The notes: a model not told the origin generated them from the sequence alone. A stretch of DNA of 64,000 nt from Cohnella xylanilytica (GCF_014212175.1 NZ_JACJVR010000130.1:29379-93378), one strand, 5' to 3'. Positions 17,063-25,300 are shown, counted from the stretch's first letter. A program made the numbers and translations.

Positions 17063-17352
17063 AGAGGGCACCTCGTCTTGGATCTCGCACTCCCACGACA
17101 GGTCGGGAATGTCGGCCCCCTCATTGTAATCGGCTTGTCCCGGGCACGGTAGTGACGCCCGTCATCATGACGGCAGCGGACCGGTCATAGGCTTGACGTC
17201 TTAGATTAACCGCCCGGCCGCGCGCGTTCCTTGAAAAGGGGAAATCGCCGCTGCGGATTATACCCTTTTTATCCCCTTTTGGCGAGAGCATAATGAGATC
17301 ATCCTTCAACGATTATCGACAGCCTCAATGGCAAGGAGAAAGGAGATTTCCC

Positions 17353-17544
17353 ATGTTCCCGAACCCTTACGAGATCGAGACTCTGGAGCGCATGCGGCAA
17401 GAGGAGCTGAACAGACGCGATCGCCGGGGAGAGTTCATCGCTCGCGAAGCAGCCGAACCTTCCTTCTGGAAGCGATGGCTGTCCGGACGCCGGCGGAAGG
17501 AGACGATTTGCCCGTTGGAAAATAAAAAGATAACCTCCACGTAA
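17353..17544 (+). CDS. Small basic protein of unknown function (63 aa)
   Basis: I do not recognise this protein. The ATG at 17353 is preceded by AAAGGAG at 7-nt spacing, an excellent ribosome binding site. The peptide MFPNPYEIETLERMRQEEL... is helical and very basic toward SFWKRWLSGRRRKE, without a signal peptide. The last codons run into the stem of a terminator that serves the opposite strand. Confidence 0.6.
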   Translation: MFPNPYEIETLERMRQEELNRRDRRGEFIAREAAEPSFWKRWLSGRRRKETICPLENKKITST

Positions 17545-17559
17545 CGTGAGGAGGTTATC
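17524..17559 (-). terminator. Terminator of pdaA
   Basis: GATAACCTCC (17529-17538) pairs perfectly with GGAGGTTATC (17550-17559), followed on the minus strand by TTTTTATTTT. It overlaps the 3' end of the plus-strand small gene, which shares its DNA but gains no U-tract. Confidence 0.9.
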
Positions 17560-17605
17560 CCGCGAGCCGTTCTCTATAACTTCCGCGCACCCGGCATGCC
17601 GGCTT

Positions 17606-18421
17606 CTACCGATACTTCCGGACGTCCAGTTGGTTCAGCCTCTTGAATTCGTAGCCCTGCTGACGGGCCTCGTCGATGATTCGGCCGAGCGCTTCCGCAT
17701 TGTCTCTCGACACCGAATGCAGCAGAATAACCGCCCCGGGGTGCAGTTGGCCCATCACGCTCGAATAGGCGTATTGCCATCCCTTCTGGCTGTTGACGTC
17801 CCAGTCGCGGTACGCCACGGACCAGAAGACGTTCGTGTAGCCGAGCTCGCGGCACGCCCCGAGCATCCGGTCGCTGAAGATTCCGCGCGGAGGGCGAAGG
17901 AACTTCATGTCCGACTGCCCGGTCAGACGGGCGACTTCCCGGCTCACCTTCTCCAGCTCCTCCTTGATCTGGGCCGTCGACACCTGCGACATATCCGGAT
18001 GGCTCCAGGAATGATTGCCGATCAAGTGGCCCTCCAGCGCCATTCGCTTCACCAGCTCGGGCTGGTCCTTGACGAAGTGCCCGGTCACGAAGAACGCCCC
18101 CGGCGCCCTCTTCTCCTTCAGAACGTCGAGTATTCTCCCCGTGTATCCGTTCTCGTACCCGTTGTCGAACGTCAGGTACAGCTCCTTCTTGTCCGTGTTC
18201 CCGAGGAATATCGCCTCGTGCTTCTGCAGAATCGGCATAAATCCTTCCTCCGCGATCGAAGGCAGCTCGCCGTTCTTGCTCTTCTTGAAGCCGAAGTGGT
18301 AGGGGCGGACATCCTGCCCGTAAGCGGCCCCGGCGGAGGAGGCGGATGCCGGCGCCGAAGCGCACGCGATCCCCGTCCATAGGCAGAATGACGATACCAG
18401 AATTGCGGCGAACCTTCTCAT
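17606..18421 (-). CDS. pdaA: PdaA-like polysaccharide deacetylase (delta-lactam-biosynthetic)
   Basis: A 271-residue exported NodB-fold enzyme. A signal peptide (about 1-29) precedes the catalytic domain. Motif 1 is LTFDNGYENGYT (Asp86; the Asn in place of the second Asp is typical of PdaA), motif 2 is NHSWSHPD (His137, His141), and motif 3 is FLRPPRG. PdaA removes the N-acetyl group of spore-cortex N-acetylmuramic acid so that muramic delta-lactam can form, which germination lytic enzymes need. Its presence supports a spore-forming host. Monocistronic, with its own terminator. Confidence 0.92.
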   Translation of the reverse strand: MRRFAAILVSSFCLWTGIACASAPASASSAGAAYGQDVRPYHFGFKKSKNGELPSIAEEGFMPILQKHEAIFLGNTDKKELYLTFDNGYENGYTGRILDVLKEKRAPGAFFVTGHFVKDQPELVKRMALEGHLIGNHSWSHPDMSQVSTAQIKEELEKVSREVARLTGQSDMKFLRPPRGIFSDRMLGACRELGYTNVFWSVAYRDWDVNSQKGWQYAYSSVMGQLHPGAVILLHSVSRDNAEALGRIIDEARQQGYEFKRLNQLDVRKYR

Positions 18422-18509
18422 TCATCGAACCCTCCCGGATAGTCTTCTGAACTATCCTGTCTCGGCGCGGGTTCGCTTATTCGTCCAGAACTGGCATATT
18501 CTTGGCCGG

Positions 18510-19331
18510 CTATTCGGCGCCGACCCGATAGAAGGCCGCGGACTTCGGCTCCTGGGACATGCGCCGGAGGAATTGGTTCATCAGCACGGGCAGCGAGATC
18601 AGGATGGGCGGATCGTCCAGCCGCGGCGGATAAAGCGTCACCTGAAGGGGCGGAACGGGCCGCTGGGGAGACACGACGATCGGGTCCTTCGATCGGGTCC
18701 GCAGCGTAGCCTGCGGAATCAGCATGTTCAGGGCGTCCGTATTCCAGGAGAGCGACGTGGCCATCAGATAATAGGTTCCCGGCTTGACCCCGGCCAACCG
18801 GAACGGACCTGCCGACGGAATCAACGTCCCGTACAGCGGCAGCCCTTCGGGAATCGGCTTCGCGAACAGGCCGATCAGCACGATTCCATCGAACGGCTCC
18901 TCCCCCCGGACTTCGCCTTCGATCCGGTCGAACGACGAAGAAGAAGCCTCGGGGGTCTGCCAATCCGACAACCGCTTAAGCGCTTCCAGGCGGTGATTGG
19001 CCTCATGCCGCGATTGGCGGAATTCGGAGGGGGTCATCCCCACCCGTCCGGTAAATCGGGTCGTGAACGTTCCGAGGCTCTGCTGCCCGACTTCGAGCGC
19101 GATGTCGCGGATATGCAGATTCGTGCGCAGCAAGAGATCCTTCGCCCTCTGCAGGCGCAAGGAAGAGATGTAGTATTGAGGCGAGAGCCCGATCCGCTCC
19201 TTGAAGATCCGCGTGAAGTGGAACGGGCTGTAGCCGGCTTCGCTCGCCAGCCGGGCCAACGAGAGCGGATCGTGAAGATGCCGATGAATATAGGCGACGA
19301 CTTCATCGATCTCGGAATACCGCTCGGACAA
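18510..19331 (-). CDS. AraC-family transcriptional regulator
   Basis: An N-terminal AraC DNA-binding domain (about 1-100: two helix-turn-helices, SLARLASEAGYSPFHFTRIFKERIG and IRDIALEVGQQSLGTFTTRFTGRVGMTPSEFR) is followed by a C-terminal domain of unknown type containing a short carboxypeptidase-regulatory-like beta part (GPFRLAGVKPGTYYLMATSL). The start is TTG 19331, because AAGGAGGGG ends 8 nt upstream. The ATGs at 19397 and 19406 overlap a likely extended -10 (TAAAAT at 19393-19388) and would lie upstream of the transcription start. Ligand unknown. Confidence 0.85.
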   Translation of the reverse strand: MSERYSEIDEVVAYIHRHLHDPLSLARLASEAGYSPFHFTRIFKERIGLSPQYYISSLRLQRAKDLLLRTNLHIRDIALEVGQQSLGTFTTRFTGRVGMTPSEFRQSRHEANHRLEALKRLSDWQTPEASSSSFDRIEGEVRGEEPFDGIVLIGLFAKPIPEGLPLYGTLIPSAGPFRLAGVKPGTYYLMATSLSWNTDALNMLIPQATLRTRSKDPIVVSPQRPVPPLQVTLYPPRLDDPPILISLPVLMNQFLRRMSQEPKSAAFYRVGAE

Positions 19332-19476
19332 CGAACCTGCCCCTCCTTCGACCAGCGCGCGATTAGGAACATTTGTTCTCTTTTTGCATTTTACCATACT
19401 TTGCATGAATATGGAAAGGCCCTAATCTTAAAAAAACTAGATTAGACCATTACGCTTACGGAACCCGCACTGGTAC

Positions 19477-19733
19477 ATTTGGATTTGGACCCGATTCGGC
19501 CTCGAGAAGACGCTTTGCTTGATTTGTGTACGAAAAATCATATAAATCCTGCCTCGAAAAGGCGCCTTGCTCGATCTGTGTACGAAAAATCATACAAATC
19601 ATGCCTTGAGAAGGCGCCTTGCTCGATCTGTGTACGAAAAATCATACAAATCCTGCCTTGAAAAGGCTCCTTGCTTGATCTGTGTTCGAAAAATCATACG
19701 CTCAAGCACGAGGTAATGCCCGCCATGTCGGCG
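19477..19733. repeat. Non-coding array: leader, four tandem 52-bp units, hairpin tail
   Basis: Leader ATTTGGATTTGGACCC... at 19477-19497. Then four units of exactly 52 bp at 19499-19550, 19551-19602, 19603-19654 and 19655-19706. Each begins GCCTTGA-AAGGCGCCTTGC and ends TACGAAAAATCATACAAAT, with a few substitutions; the palindrome AAGGCGCCTT is intact in units 2 and 3. The tail GCCCGCCATGTCGGCG (19718-19733) forms a hairpin. The same leader, unit and tail recur at 63667-63876. No credible gene lies in 19332-19825; a further AT-rich hairpin (CTAATCT/AGATTAG, 19422-19445) precedes the leader. Confidence 0.95.
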
Positions 19734-19825
19734 GGAGTTGGCTTTTCAACCCGGTCTCGATAGACCTTGCGCTTCTTCGCGGAATGAGCTATGGAAGACG
19801 CGGACCCGATCGCGGAGATCGGCCG

Positions 19826-20773
19826 TCAACGTCCCTCGATCGTCTGCTCGTACCTCGCGTTCGTCCCGTCGAGCTCCTCTTCGACTCTCGCCCTCTCTTG
19901 CGCCAGCCGGCTTAACTGCCGCTCGACTTCCTCAATGCCCCGTTCCACGCTGTCGAACGCGTCGTTGATGCGCCCCTGGACGACCCAATCGGTCAAGAAG
20001 CCGTCGAAGAAGTAGTCCGCGAACGTCAGGAAGCCGCCCATCTCCACGCCGCTCGCGCCGGACCTCCATTCGAGATCGGCCAGTTCCTTCTCGAACAGTC
20101 TCAAGGCGTGCTGGGCTTCGTACATATGCTCCCTCGCTTCTTCGATGCGATTGTGCTTGATATGCGTGGAGATCATCCCGCCGCCCAGCATGTCGTAGGT
20201 GCCCCAATTGCGGGCGGATTGCAGCTTCTCCCGGGCTTCGTCCAGCCGGTCCAAGGCTTCCTGCCCGGCCTCTTCGGCTTCTTGCGTCTCCTTCAGCCTC
20301 GCCTCCAGCAACCCGGCCTCTTCGGAGAGAGATTCCAGCAAGCGACTCGTATCCGGGTCGTACCGGCGAATCCACTCCTCCTTCCGGCGAACGATCCTCT
20401 CGAGCTCCGCTTCGGCGTCGTCCACTTCGGCCAGCTGCCGGACTTCCTCGTCCCGCGAAGCCTCCAGCGCCCGGAGCGCCGCCTCGGCCGCGTCGTACCG
20501 GAGCTGCGCTTCCGCCGCTTCCTTCTCCTCCGCCTCAAGCCGCTCTTCCAGACGCCCGGTCAACCGGTACCACACTCGCGGAAGCGATGCCGATTCCAAC
20601 CGCTCGACGTCCTCCCGCTCCTCGTTCAGCGAGCTCCGGCATTCCTCCGCGACCCGCCCCTGCTTCTCGATCTCTTCCTCCAGCTCCCGGATTCTCCGCT
20701 GCCGCTTCTCCTTCAGGCGAAGCCGCTCCCGCTGCCGCCTCAGCTGCTCGTTCCATTCCCTCAGCGAATCCAT
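19826..20773 (-). CDS. Coiled-coil protein of a conserved unknown family
   Basis: A 315-residue protein, start ATG 20773 after GAGGAGG. Residues 1-190 are almost continuous coiled coil (QLRRQRERLRLKEKRQRRIRELEEE and further Glu/Arg/Leu heptads). The C-terminal third is different and conserved in appearance: NWGTYDMLGGGMISTHIKHNRIEEAREHMYEAQHALRLF, then FLTFADYFFDGFLTDWVVQGRINDAFDSVERG. I have seen this C-terminal pattern in uncharacterised coiled-coil proteins of Firmicutes but know no function. No membrane segment. It follows the Ku gene on the same strand but is separated from it by a terminator. Confidence 0.85.
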   Translation of the reverse strand: MDSLREWNEQLRRQRERLRLKEKRQRRIRELEEEIEKQGRVAEECRSSLNEEREDVERLESASLPRVWYRLTGRLEERLEAEEKEAAEAQLRYDAAEAALRALEASRDEEVRQLAEVDDAEAELERIVRRKEEWIRRYDPDTSRLLESLSEEAGLLEARLKETQEAEEAGQEALDRLDEAREKLQSARNWGTYDMLGGGMISTHIKHNRIEEAREHMYEAQHALRLFEKELADLEWRSGASGVEMGGFLTFADYFFDGFLTDWVVQGRINDAFDSVERGIEEVERQLSRLAQERARVEEELDGTNARYEQTIEGR

Positions 20774-20880
20774 TCGCTCAGCCTCCTCGGACGCTCCCGA
20801 TTCCCGCGTCAGACCGCGGCATTCGGCCGTTCTCTCCTCTTCTTGTACGCAGCGGAACCGGCAAAGTTGGCTTTCCCGCG

Positions 20881-20920
20881 AAAAAAAACGCCCCGGCCCA
20901 AGAAGGGGCAGGGCGGAGCG
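20881..20920 (-). terminator. Terminator of the Ku gene
   Basis: ACGCCCC...GGGCGGAGCGT-type GC-rich hairpin (stem core CGCCC 20889-20893 with GGGCG 20911-20915, plus inner GCCC/GGGC pairing), followed on the minus strand by eight Ts at 20888-20881. It separates Ku from the coiled-coil gene. Confidence 0.85.
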
Positions 20921-20949
20921 TCTTCGAGGGATCGGGACGGCGTACCCTC

Positions 20950-21783
20950 TCAATGAGGAGCACCCGGCTGATCCGGATTCGGCTCGGCGAATAAGGAGTC
21001 GGCCGCGACGAAGTCGAGGCTCCTGCGGAGCGAGGACAACAAATCCGCGCCGCGGCCTCCCCCGAAGTCCGCTTCCGGCCATTCCGGCGCGGCCGGGACC
21101 CGATCGGCGATCTTGCCGTCGATTAGCCGCTTCAACGCTTCGTTGTACCGGTTGACGTACCGGGCGCCGTCGAACGGAGCCGTCATGGCGCCCACCAGCT
21201 GCTGGAAGACGAACGAGAGGTCGTCCGTTGCCGGAGTCTCCTCTCTCCCCTCTTCCCTGTATGCGGGATTGGCGCGCACCTCGTCGGCATAGTGCATCGT
21301 GGACATCACGATGCCGTACCGGGTCGGTCGCAAGGCGGCCAAGCTCCGGACGGAACGAAGCGTAATGAAGCCGATCCCGGCTTTGCCGGCTTGGCGAAGC
21401 GAGCGATGCACGAGGCGATACGCTTCTTCGCCGACTTCGTCCGAGCCGACGTAATAATGCTTCTTCAAATAAACCGGTTCGATCTCGTCTTCGCGGACGA
21501 ACTGTTCGACGACGAAGCTCCTGGATGCCGGCGGCGAGATCGCCTTCAGCTCCTCCTCTTCGATCTCCACCCGGTTCCCCCCGCCCAGATCGTAAATTCT
21601 CCGGATCTGGCCCGCCTCTACCGCCGTTTGGCACGTTTGACAATACCGAAGATGGGAGATCGGGCCCCCGCACTCCCGGTGGGCCGTCTTAAGCGCGATC
21701 TCCTTGTCCTCCGCGGCCGCGTACAGCTTGATCGGCACCTGGAACTTCGCGATCTGCAGCGTTCCCTTCCACATGGCATGCAT
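20950..21783 (-). CDS. ku: Ku protein, non-homologous end joining
   Basis: A 277-residue bacterial Ku. The N-terminus MHAMWKGTLQIAKFQVPIKLYAAAEDKEIALKTAH and the zinc-knuckle-like HLRYCQTCQ, then EIEPVYLKKHYYVGSDEVGEEAYRLVHRSLRQAGKAGIGFITLRSVRSLAALRP, are diagnostic. Ku homodimers ring DNA ends and recruit the polymerase-ligase LigD for double-strand break repair, in Bacillus mainly in spores and stationary phase. No ligD is in the window, so the partner must be unlinked. The start at 21783 is supported by GAGGAGG at 8-nt spacing. The C-terminus is short and not strongly basic. Confidence 0.96.
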   Translation of the reverse strand: MHAMWKGTLQIAKFQVPIKLYAAAEDKEIALKTAHRECGGPISHLRYCQTCQTAVEAGQIRRIYDLGGGNRVEIEEEELKAISPPASRSFVVEQFVREDEIEPVYLKKHYYVGSDEVGEEAYRLVHRSLRQAGKAGIGFITLRSVRSLAALRPTRYGIVMSTMHYADEVRANPAYREEGREETPATDDLSFVFQQLVGAMTAPFDGARYVNRYNEALKRLIDGKIADRVPAAPEWPEADFGGGRGADLLSSLRRSLDFVAADSLFAEPNPDQPGAPH

Positions 21784-21864
21784 CGCTTGCGCCTCCTCTT
21801 CCCGAATCTATCAACTATTCTCTGTATAGCCCGATAGAAGAAGGTTCATACGAGAAAAATAAAC

Positions 21865-21898
21865 TTGCGCAAAATATACGTATGCGATATATTGCATA
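21865..21898 (+). promoter_or_regulatory. Promoter with overlapping operator for gntR-ilvD
   Basis: TTGCGC (21865-21870), 17-bp spacer, TATATT (21888-21893). The inverted repeat TATGC-N8-GCATA (21881-21898) covers the -10 box, the position expected for repression, probably by the GntR protein encoded immediately downstream. Confidence 0.6.
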
Positions 21899-21915
21899 TC
21901 AAAGGAGTGAAGCCG

Positions 21916-22587
21916 ATGCCGATTCCACCCCGTTATTCGACTCCCGCCAGGATGTCCGCCAAGGAACGTTCGCTGTCCCAGATCCAACGCTGGATCATCG
22001 ACGGAACGCTTCTGCCCGGAGAGAAGCTCGTCGATGCCGAGCTGGCCGAAGCGCTCGGCGTGTCGCGAACGCCGATTCGCGAAGCGCTGCAGCTTCTCGA
22101 GGTCCAAGGGCTCGTCGAGATGCATCCGGGCCGGGATACGAGAGTCAGAACCATCGAGAAGGAAGACGTTCTGAAGCTGTATCCCGCCCTTGCGGCCCAG
22201 CATGCTCTCGCGGCCGAACTCGCCGCGTCCCGGATCGCGCCCGAACAGATCGAACAGCTGAAGGAGCTTAATTCGCGATTCGCCAAGGCGATCGAGAACG
22301 GCCAACCTTACCAGGCCATGGAACTCGACGAGCAATTCCATAATCTGATCGTGGAGACTTGCGACAATCCGTACGTGGCCTCCTTCAGCGCATCCCTGCA
22401 AATCCATATCCGCCGGTTCAAATACGTGTTCCTAGCCCAGCCGATGGCGGCGACCGCGGCGTCGGTCCGGGAGCATGCGGCTATCGTGGACGCTCTCTCG
22501 ATCCATGACGGGGAAGCCGCGAGCGCCATGATGAAGCAGAACCTGCTTCGGCCGATGCGCGAGCTGTACGAGCATATACAATCCTAA
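21916..22587 (+). CDS. GntR-family (FadR/FCD) transcriptional regulator
   Basis: 223 residues. A winged helix at the N-terminus (LSQIQRWIIDGTLLPGEKLVDAELAEALGVSRTPIREALQLLEVQGLVEMHPGRDTRV) is followed by an all-helical FCD ligand domain with the metal-site His residues (ELDEQFHNLIVE, VREHAAIVDAL). The start at 21916 follows AAAGGAG. The stop lies 18 bp before the dihydroxy-acid dehydratase gene, so the pair is probably one operon; the regulator may respond to a 2-keto or hydroxy acid related to that enzyme. Confidence 0.92.
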   Translation: MPIPPRYSTPARMSAKERSLSQIQRWIIDGTLLPGEKLVDAELAEALGVSRTPIREALQLLEVQGLVEMHPGRDTRVRTIEKEDVLKLYPALAAQHALAAELAASRIAPEQIEQLKELNSRFAKAIENGQPYQAMELDEQFHNLIVETCDNPYVASFSASLQIHIRRFKYVFLAQPMAATAASVREHAAIVDALSIHDGEAASAMMKQNLLRPMRELYEHIQS

Positions 22588-22605
22588 AGGAGAGGATGGA
22601 GAAAT

Positions 22606-24288
22606 ATGAAGAGCGACGAGGACTTGAGGATCCGCAGCAGCGCCGTCACCGACGGAGTCAACCGAATGCCGAACCGGGCTATGCTCCGGGCCGTGGGGTT
22701 CCAAGACGAAGATTTCAAGAAGCCGATGATCGGTATCGCCAGCACCTGGAGCGAAGTGACCCCGTGCAACATTCACATCGACCGTCTGGCCCGGGAAGCG
22801 AAGCGAGGGGCGCAAGAGGGCGGCGGAGCTCCGCTCGTGTTCAATACGATCACCGTATCGGACGGCATCTCGATGGGCCATGCCGGCATGCTCTATTCCC
22901 TCCCGAGCCGGGAGATCATCGCCGATTCCATCGAGATCGTGTCCGGCGCGCAGCGATTCGACGGCCTGGTCGCGATCGGGGGCTGCGACAAGAATACGCC
23001 CGCATGCCTCATGGCGATCGGACGCATGAACCTGCCTTCCGTCTACGTTTACGGGGGGACGATCCAGCCGGGCAAGCTGGACGGTCGGGACGTCAACATC
23101 GTCACGGCGTTCGAAGCGGTCGGCCAGTATCTCGACGGGCGCCTCGACGACGAGCAGCTGCACCGGATCGAATGCAGCGTCTGTCCGGGAGCGGGCGCTT
23201 GCGGCGGGATGTACACGGCCAACACGATGGCTTCGGCCGCGGAAGCGCTGGGCATGGCGCTGCCGGGGTCCTCTTCCGCCGCCGCGATCGCTCCGGCCAA
23301 GGAAGCCGAATGCGTCGAGGCCGGACGGCTTGTCGTCGAGCTGCTCAGGAAGGGGATCTATCCGCGCGACATCATGACGAAGCAAGCCTTCGAGAACGCC
23401 ATCACGGTCGTCATGGCTCTCGGAGGATCGACGAACGCGTTCCTGCATCTCTTGGCGATCGCTCATTCGGTAGGAGTCGACCTGAAGATCGAAGACTTCG
23501 AGCGAATCCGCCGAAGGGTTCCCCATCTCGCCGATCTGAAGCCGAGCGGCAAGTACATGATGCAGGATTTGTCCGATGCGGGAGGGGTGCCGGCCGTTAT
23601 GAAGCTGCTGCTGGAGCGCGGGCTTCTCCACGGAGATTGCCTCACGGTAACCGGCAAAACGTTGGCCGAGAACTTGGCCGAAGCGGCGCCGCTGAAGGAA
23701 GGCCAAGATGTCGTCCGTCCCTTCGATCGGCCTCTGAAGCCGACGGGCCCCCTTGTGCTGCTGAAGGGCAATCTCGCCCCCGAAGGAGCCGTGGCCAAGA
23801 TGTCCGGCTTGAAGAAGCTGCGCTTCACGGGCCCCGCGCGCGTCTTCGACAGCGAAGAAGCGGCGACGCGAGCCATCGAGAACGACGAGATTCGCAGCGG
23901 CGACGTGCTGATCATCCGCTACGCGGGGCCGAAGGGCGGACCCGGCATGCCGGAGATGCTGTCCGTGACGGCGATGATCGTCGGCAAGGGCTTGGGCGAA
24001 GACGTCGCGCTGCTGACCGACGGCCGATTCTCGGGCGGCTCGCACGGCTTCGTCGTCGGGCACGTCGCCCCCGAAGCGCAGGTCGGCGGCCCGATCGCCT
24101 TCGTTCAGGACGGCGATCTCGTCACGATCGACAGCGAGACGCAGGAACTGAAGGTCGAATTGCCGGACGAGGAGCTGCGTCGAAGAGCCGAGCGCTGGGC
24201 TCCGCCTTCGAACAAGGCGAGGACGGGCGCGTTGGCCAAGTACGCTCGGCTCGTATCCAGCGCTTCCAAGGGCGCGGTCACGGAATAA
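22606..24288 (+). CDS. ilvD: Dihydroxy-acid dehydratase (IlvD/Edd family)
   Basis: A 560-residue iron-sulfur dehydratase. Cluster cysteines are in GGCDKNTPACLMA (about 125-133) and CPGAGACGGMYTANTM (about 198), and the conserved GPKGGPGMPEML and LLTDGRFSGGSHGFVVGHVAPEA boxes are intact. IlvD converts 2,3-dihydroxy-3-methylbutanoate (or -pentanoate) to the keto acid in valine/isoleucine synthesis. The partner gene is a GntR regulator and no other ilv genes are present, so a sugar-acid dehydratase of the same family is a possible alternative, though length and motifs fit IlvD well. Confidence 0.9.
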   Translation: MKSDEDLRIRSSAVTDGVNRMPNRAMLRAVGFQDEDFKKPMIGIASTWSEVTPCNIHIDRLAREAKRGAQEGGGAPLVFNTITVSDGISMGHAGMLYSLPSREIIADSIEIVSGAQRFDGLVAIGGCDKNTPACLMAIGRMNLPSVYVYGGTIQPGKLDGRDVNIVTAFEAVGQYLDGRLDDEQLHRIECSVCPGAGACGGMYTANTMASAAEALGMALPGSSSAAAIAPAKEAECVEAGRLVVELLRKGIYPRDIMTKQAFENAITVVMALGGSTNAFLHLLAIAHSVGVDLKIEDFERIRRRVPHLADLKPSGKYMMQDLSDAGGVPAVMKLLLERGLLHGDCLTVTGKTLAENLAEAAPLKEGQDVVRPFDRPLKPTGPLVLLKGNLAPEGAVAKMSGLKKLRFTGPARVFDSEEAATRAIENDEIRSGDVLIIRYAGPKGGPGMPEMLSVTAMIVGKGLGEDVALLTDGRFSGGSHGFVVGHVAPEAQVGGPIAFVQDGDLVTIDSETQELKVELPDEELRRRAERWAPPSNKARTGALAKYARLVSSASKGAVTE

Positions 24289-24329
24289 GTCCGGCCCTCG
24301 CCCGGAAGACCCGAAGCGGCCAACAAGAT

Positions 24330-24365
24330 AAGGCTCTTGTCGTCCCTGGGATCGGCAAGAGCCTT
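24330..24365. terminator. Terminator hairpin after ilvD
   Basis: AAGGCTCTTG (24330-24339) pairs perfectly with CAAGAGCCTT (24356-24365) around a 16-nt loop. Downstream sequence is only moderately T-rich on either strand. It lies between convergent units and may serve both. Confidence 0.6.
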
Positions 24366-24414
24366 ACTTGGAAAAGCCGCTGTTGTGCATTCGCGTGCAA
24401 GCATGCCGTTCGCC

Positions 24415-24624
24415 TCAGCCCCGTCCGACCGTGCGGCTCTTGCAGCCGCCGGACCGGCCGCGGATCAGGATGCCGACCGACAGAACGATCGCGATCATCG
24501 GGAACGCGGCGGCGCATGCCTCCAATCCGTTCTTCGCGTGGGCGCCGGCGGCGGCGATTCCGAGGACGGCCAGCACGGCGGCGGCCGCGATGCCCATTCT
24601 CAACATTCCGGACTGCTTCCTCAT
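24415..24624 (-). CDS. Small two-helix membrane protein coupled to the TetR gene
   Basis: 69 residues with two hydrophobic segments (about 9-29, MGIAAAAVLAVLGIAAAGAHA, and about 38-53, AAAFPMIAIVLSVGILI) and a basic tail ending GCKSRTVGRG. Its ATG overlaps the TetR stop in an ATGA junction, so translation is coupled. The family is not recognised. Given the pairing, it is likely the target or partner of the TetR-controlled response. Confidence 0.65.
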   Translation of the reverse strand: MRKQSGMLRMGIAAAAVLAVLGIAAAGAHAKNGLEACAAAFPMIAIVLSVGILIRGRSGGCKSRTVGRG

Positions 24625-25157
24625 TCGAGTTCCTCCCTTCTATGCGCCATCTTCTTAAACTTCATCAATTCCGGCAGCTCCAGCACGATCGACATCGTAA
24701 TCAACTGGCCCGTCCCGATGAAGCGGCTCGCCTCCTCTTCCGCGTTCGGATAGCCGGCCTCGCGAATCCGCCCGGTCAAGTACGAGTGAATGTCCCGGAA
24801 CATCGCCTTCACGCGCTCCCGAATGAACGGTTCGGCGATCACGTGGGCTTGCATGACCATCAGCATCTCGTCCCGATGGGTCTTCAGCATTCGCATGAAC
24901 GCTTCCCCCATCCCGTCGAGCAGCCGGGCGTCCTCCGCCCTCGTATCCTCGAACGCCTCCCGCATGCGGCGAACGGCCCGGTCGATGACGGCGACGAAGA
25001 GCTCTTCCTTGTTCTTGAAAAAATGAAAGACATACGGCTGCGTAACGCCAGCGGCGGCCGCCACATGCGCCGTCGTCGTCTTGTAGTACCCCCACTCCGC
25101 GAACAGAGCGACGGCTTTGTCGATGATCTGTTCCCTGCGGTCTTCGCGAACGGCCAT
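24621..25157 (-). CDS. TetR-family transcriptional repressor
   Basis: 178 residues. The N-terminal helix-turn-helix is REQIIDKAVALFAEWGYYKTTTAHVAAAAGVTQPYVFHFFKNKEELFVAVI, and the rest is a helical ligand domain. The start at 25157 is fixed by GGAGG 5 nt upstream and by a promoter at 25189-25217, which rules out the longer frame. The palindrome over its own -10 box indicates autorepression. The inducer is unknown; the coupled small membrane protein is the only linked target. Confidence 0.92.
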   Translation of the reverse strand: MAVREDRREQIIDKAVALFAEWGYYKTTTAHVAAAAGVTQPYVFHFFKNKEELFVAVIDRAVRRMREAFEDTRAEDARLLDGMGEAFMRMLKTHRDEMLMVMQAHVIAEPFIRERVKAMFRDIHSYLTGRIREAGYPNAEEEASRFIGTGQLITMSIVLELPELMKFKKMAHRREELE

Positions 25158-25169
25158 GATCCCCTCCAG

Positions 25170-25217
25170 ATGATTTATTGATAAATAAATCATAAAAGAT
25201 TTGGATGCGAGAGTCAA
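25170..25217 (-). promoter_or_regulatory. TetR promoter with overlapping palindromic operator
   Basis: On the minus strand TTGACT (25217-25212), 17-bp spacer, TATGAT (25194-25189). The perfect inverted repeat ATGATTTAT-N6-ATAAATCAT (25170-25178 and 25185-25193) begins in the -10 box and runs over the transcription start, ending 12 bp before the start codon. Confidence 0.8.
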
Positions 25218-25300
25218 ATTCCGTTGTCCCGCCGGAACCGGACACGCGGCCGATCCATATCGTATATAGACGAATGACCCAAGAAAATGGAGGATTGCCC

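Noticed and set aside
17121..17309. 62-codon minus-strand open frame between the PPC-like and small basic protein genes
   Set aside because: No ribosome binding site, no recognisable protein features; the stretch 17063-17352 shows only an AAAAGGGG/CCCCTTTT inverted repeat (17234-17280) and an isolated TATAAT.
19499..19706. Possible CRISPR array
   Set aside because: Units are contiguous 52-bp copies with no unique spacers, and no cas genes are near.
19826..21673. 615-codon single frame covering the coiled-coil gene and part of ku
   Set aside because: The N-terminal half is out of frame with Ku and lies across the Ku terminator; the real gene starts at 20773 behind GAGGAGG.
22432..24063. 543-codon open frame opposite ilvD
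   Set aside because: Antisense to a complete IlvD with intact cluster motifs; no ribosome binding site or family pattern.
22596..25181. 861-codon open frame running through ilvD and beyond
   Set aside because: Out-of-frame shadow of ilvD that also crosses a terminator and two minus-strand genes.
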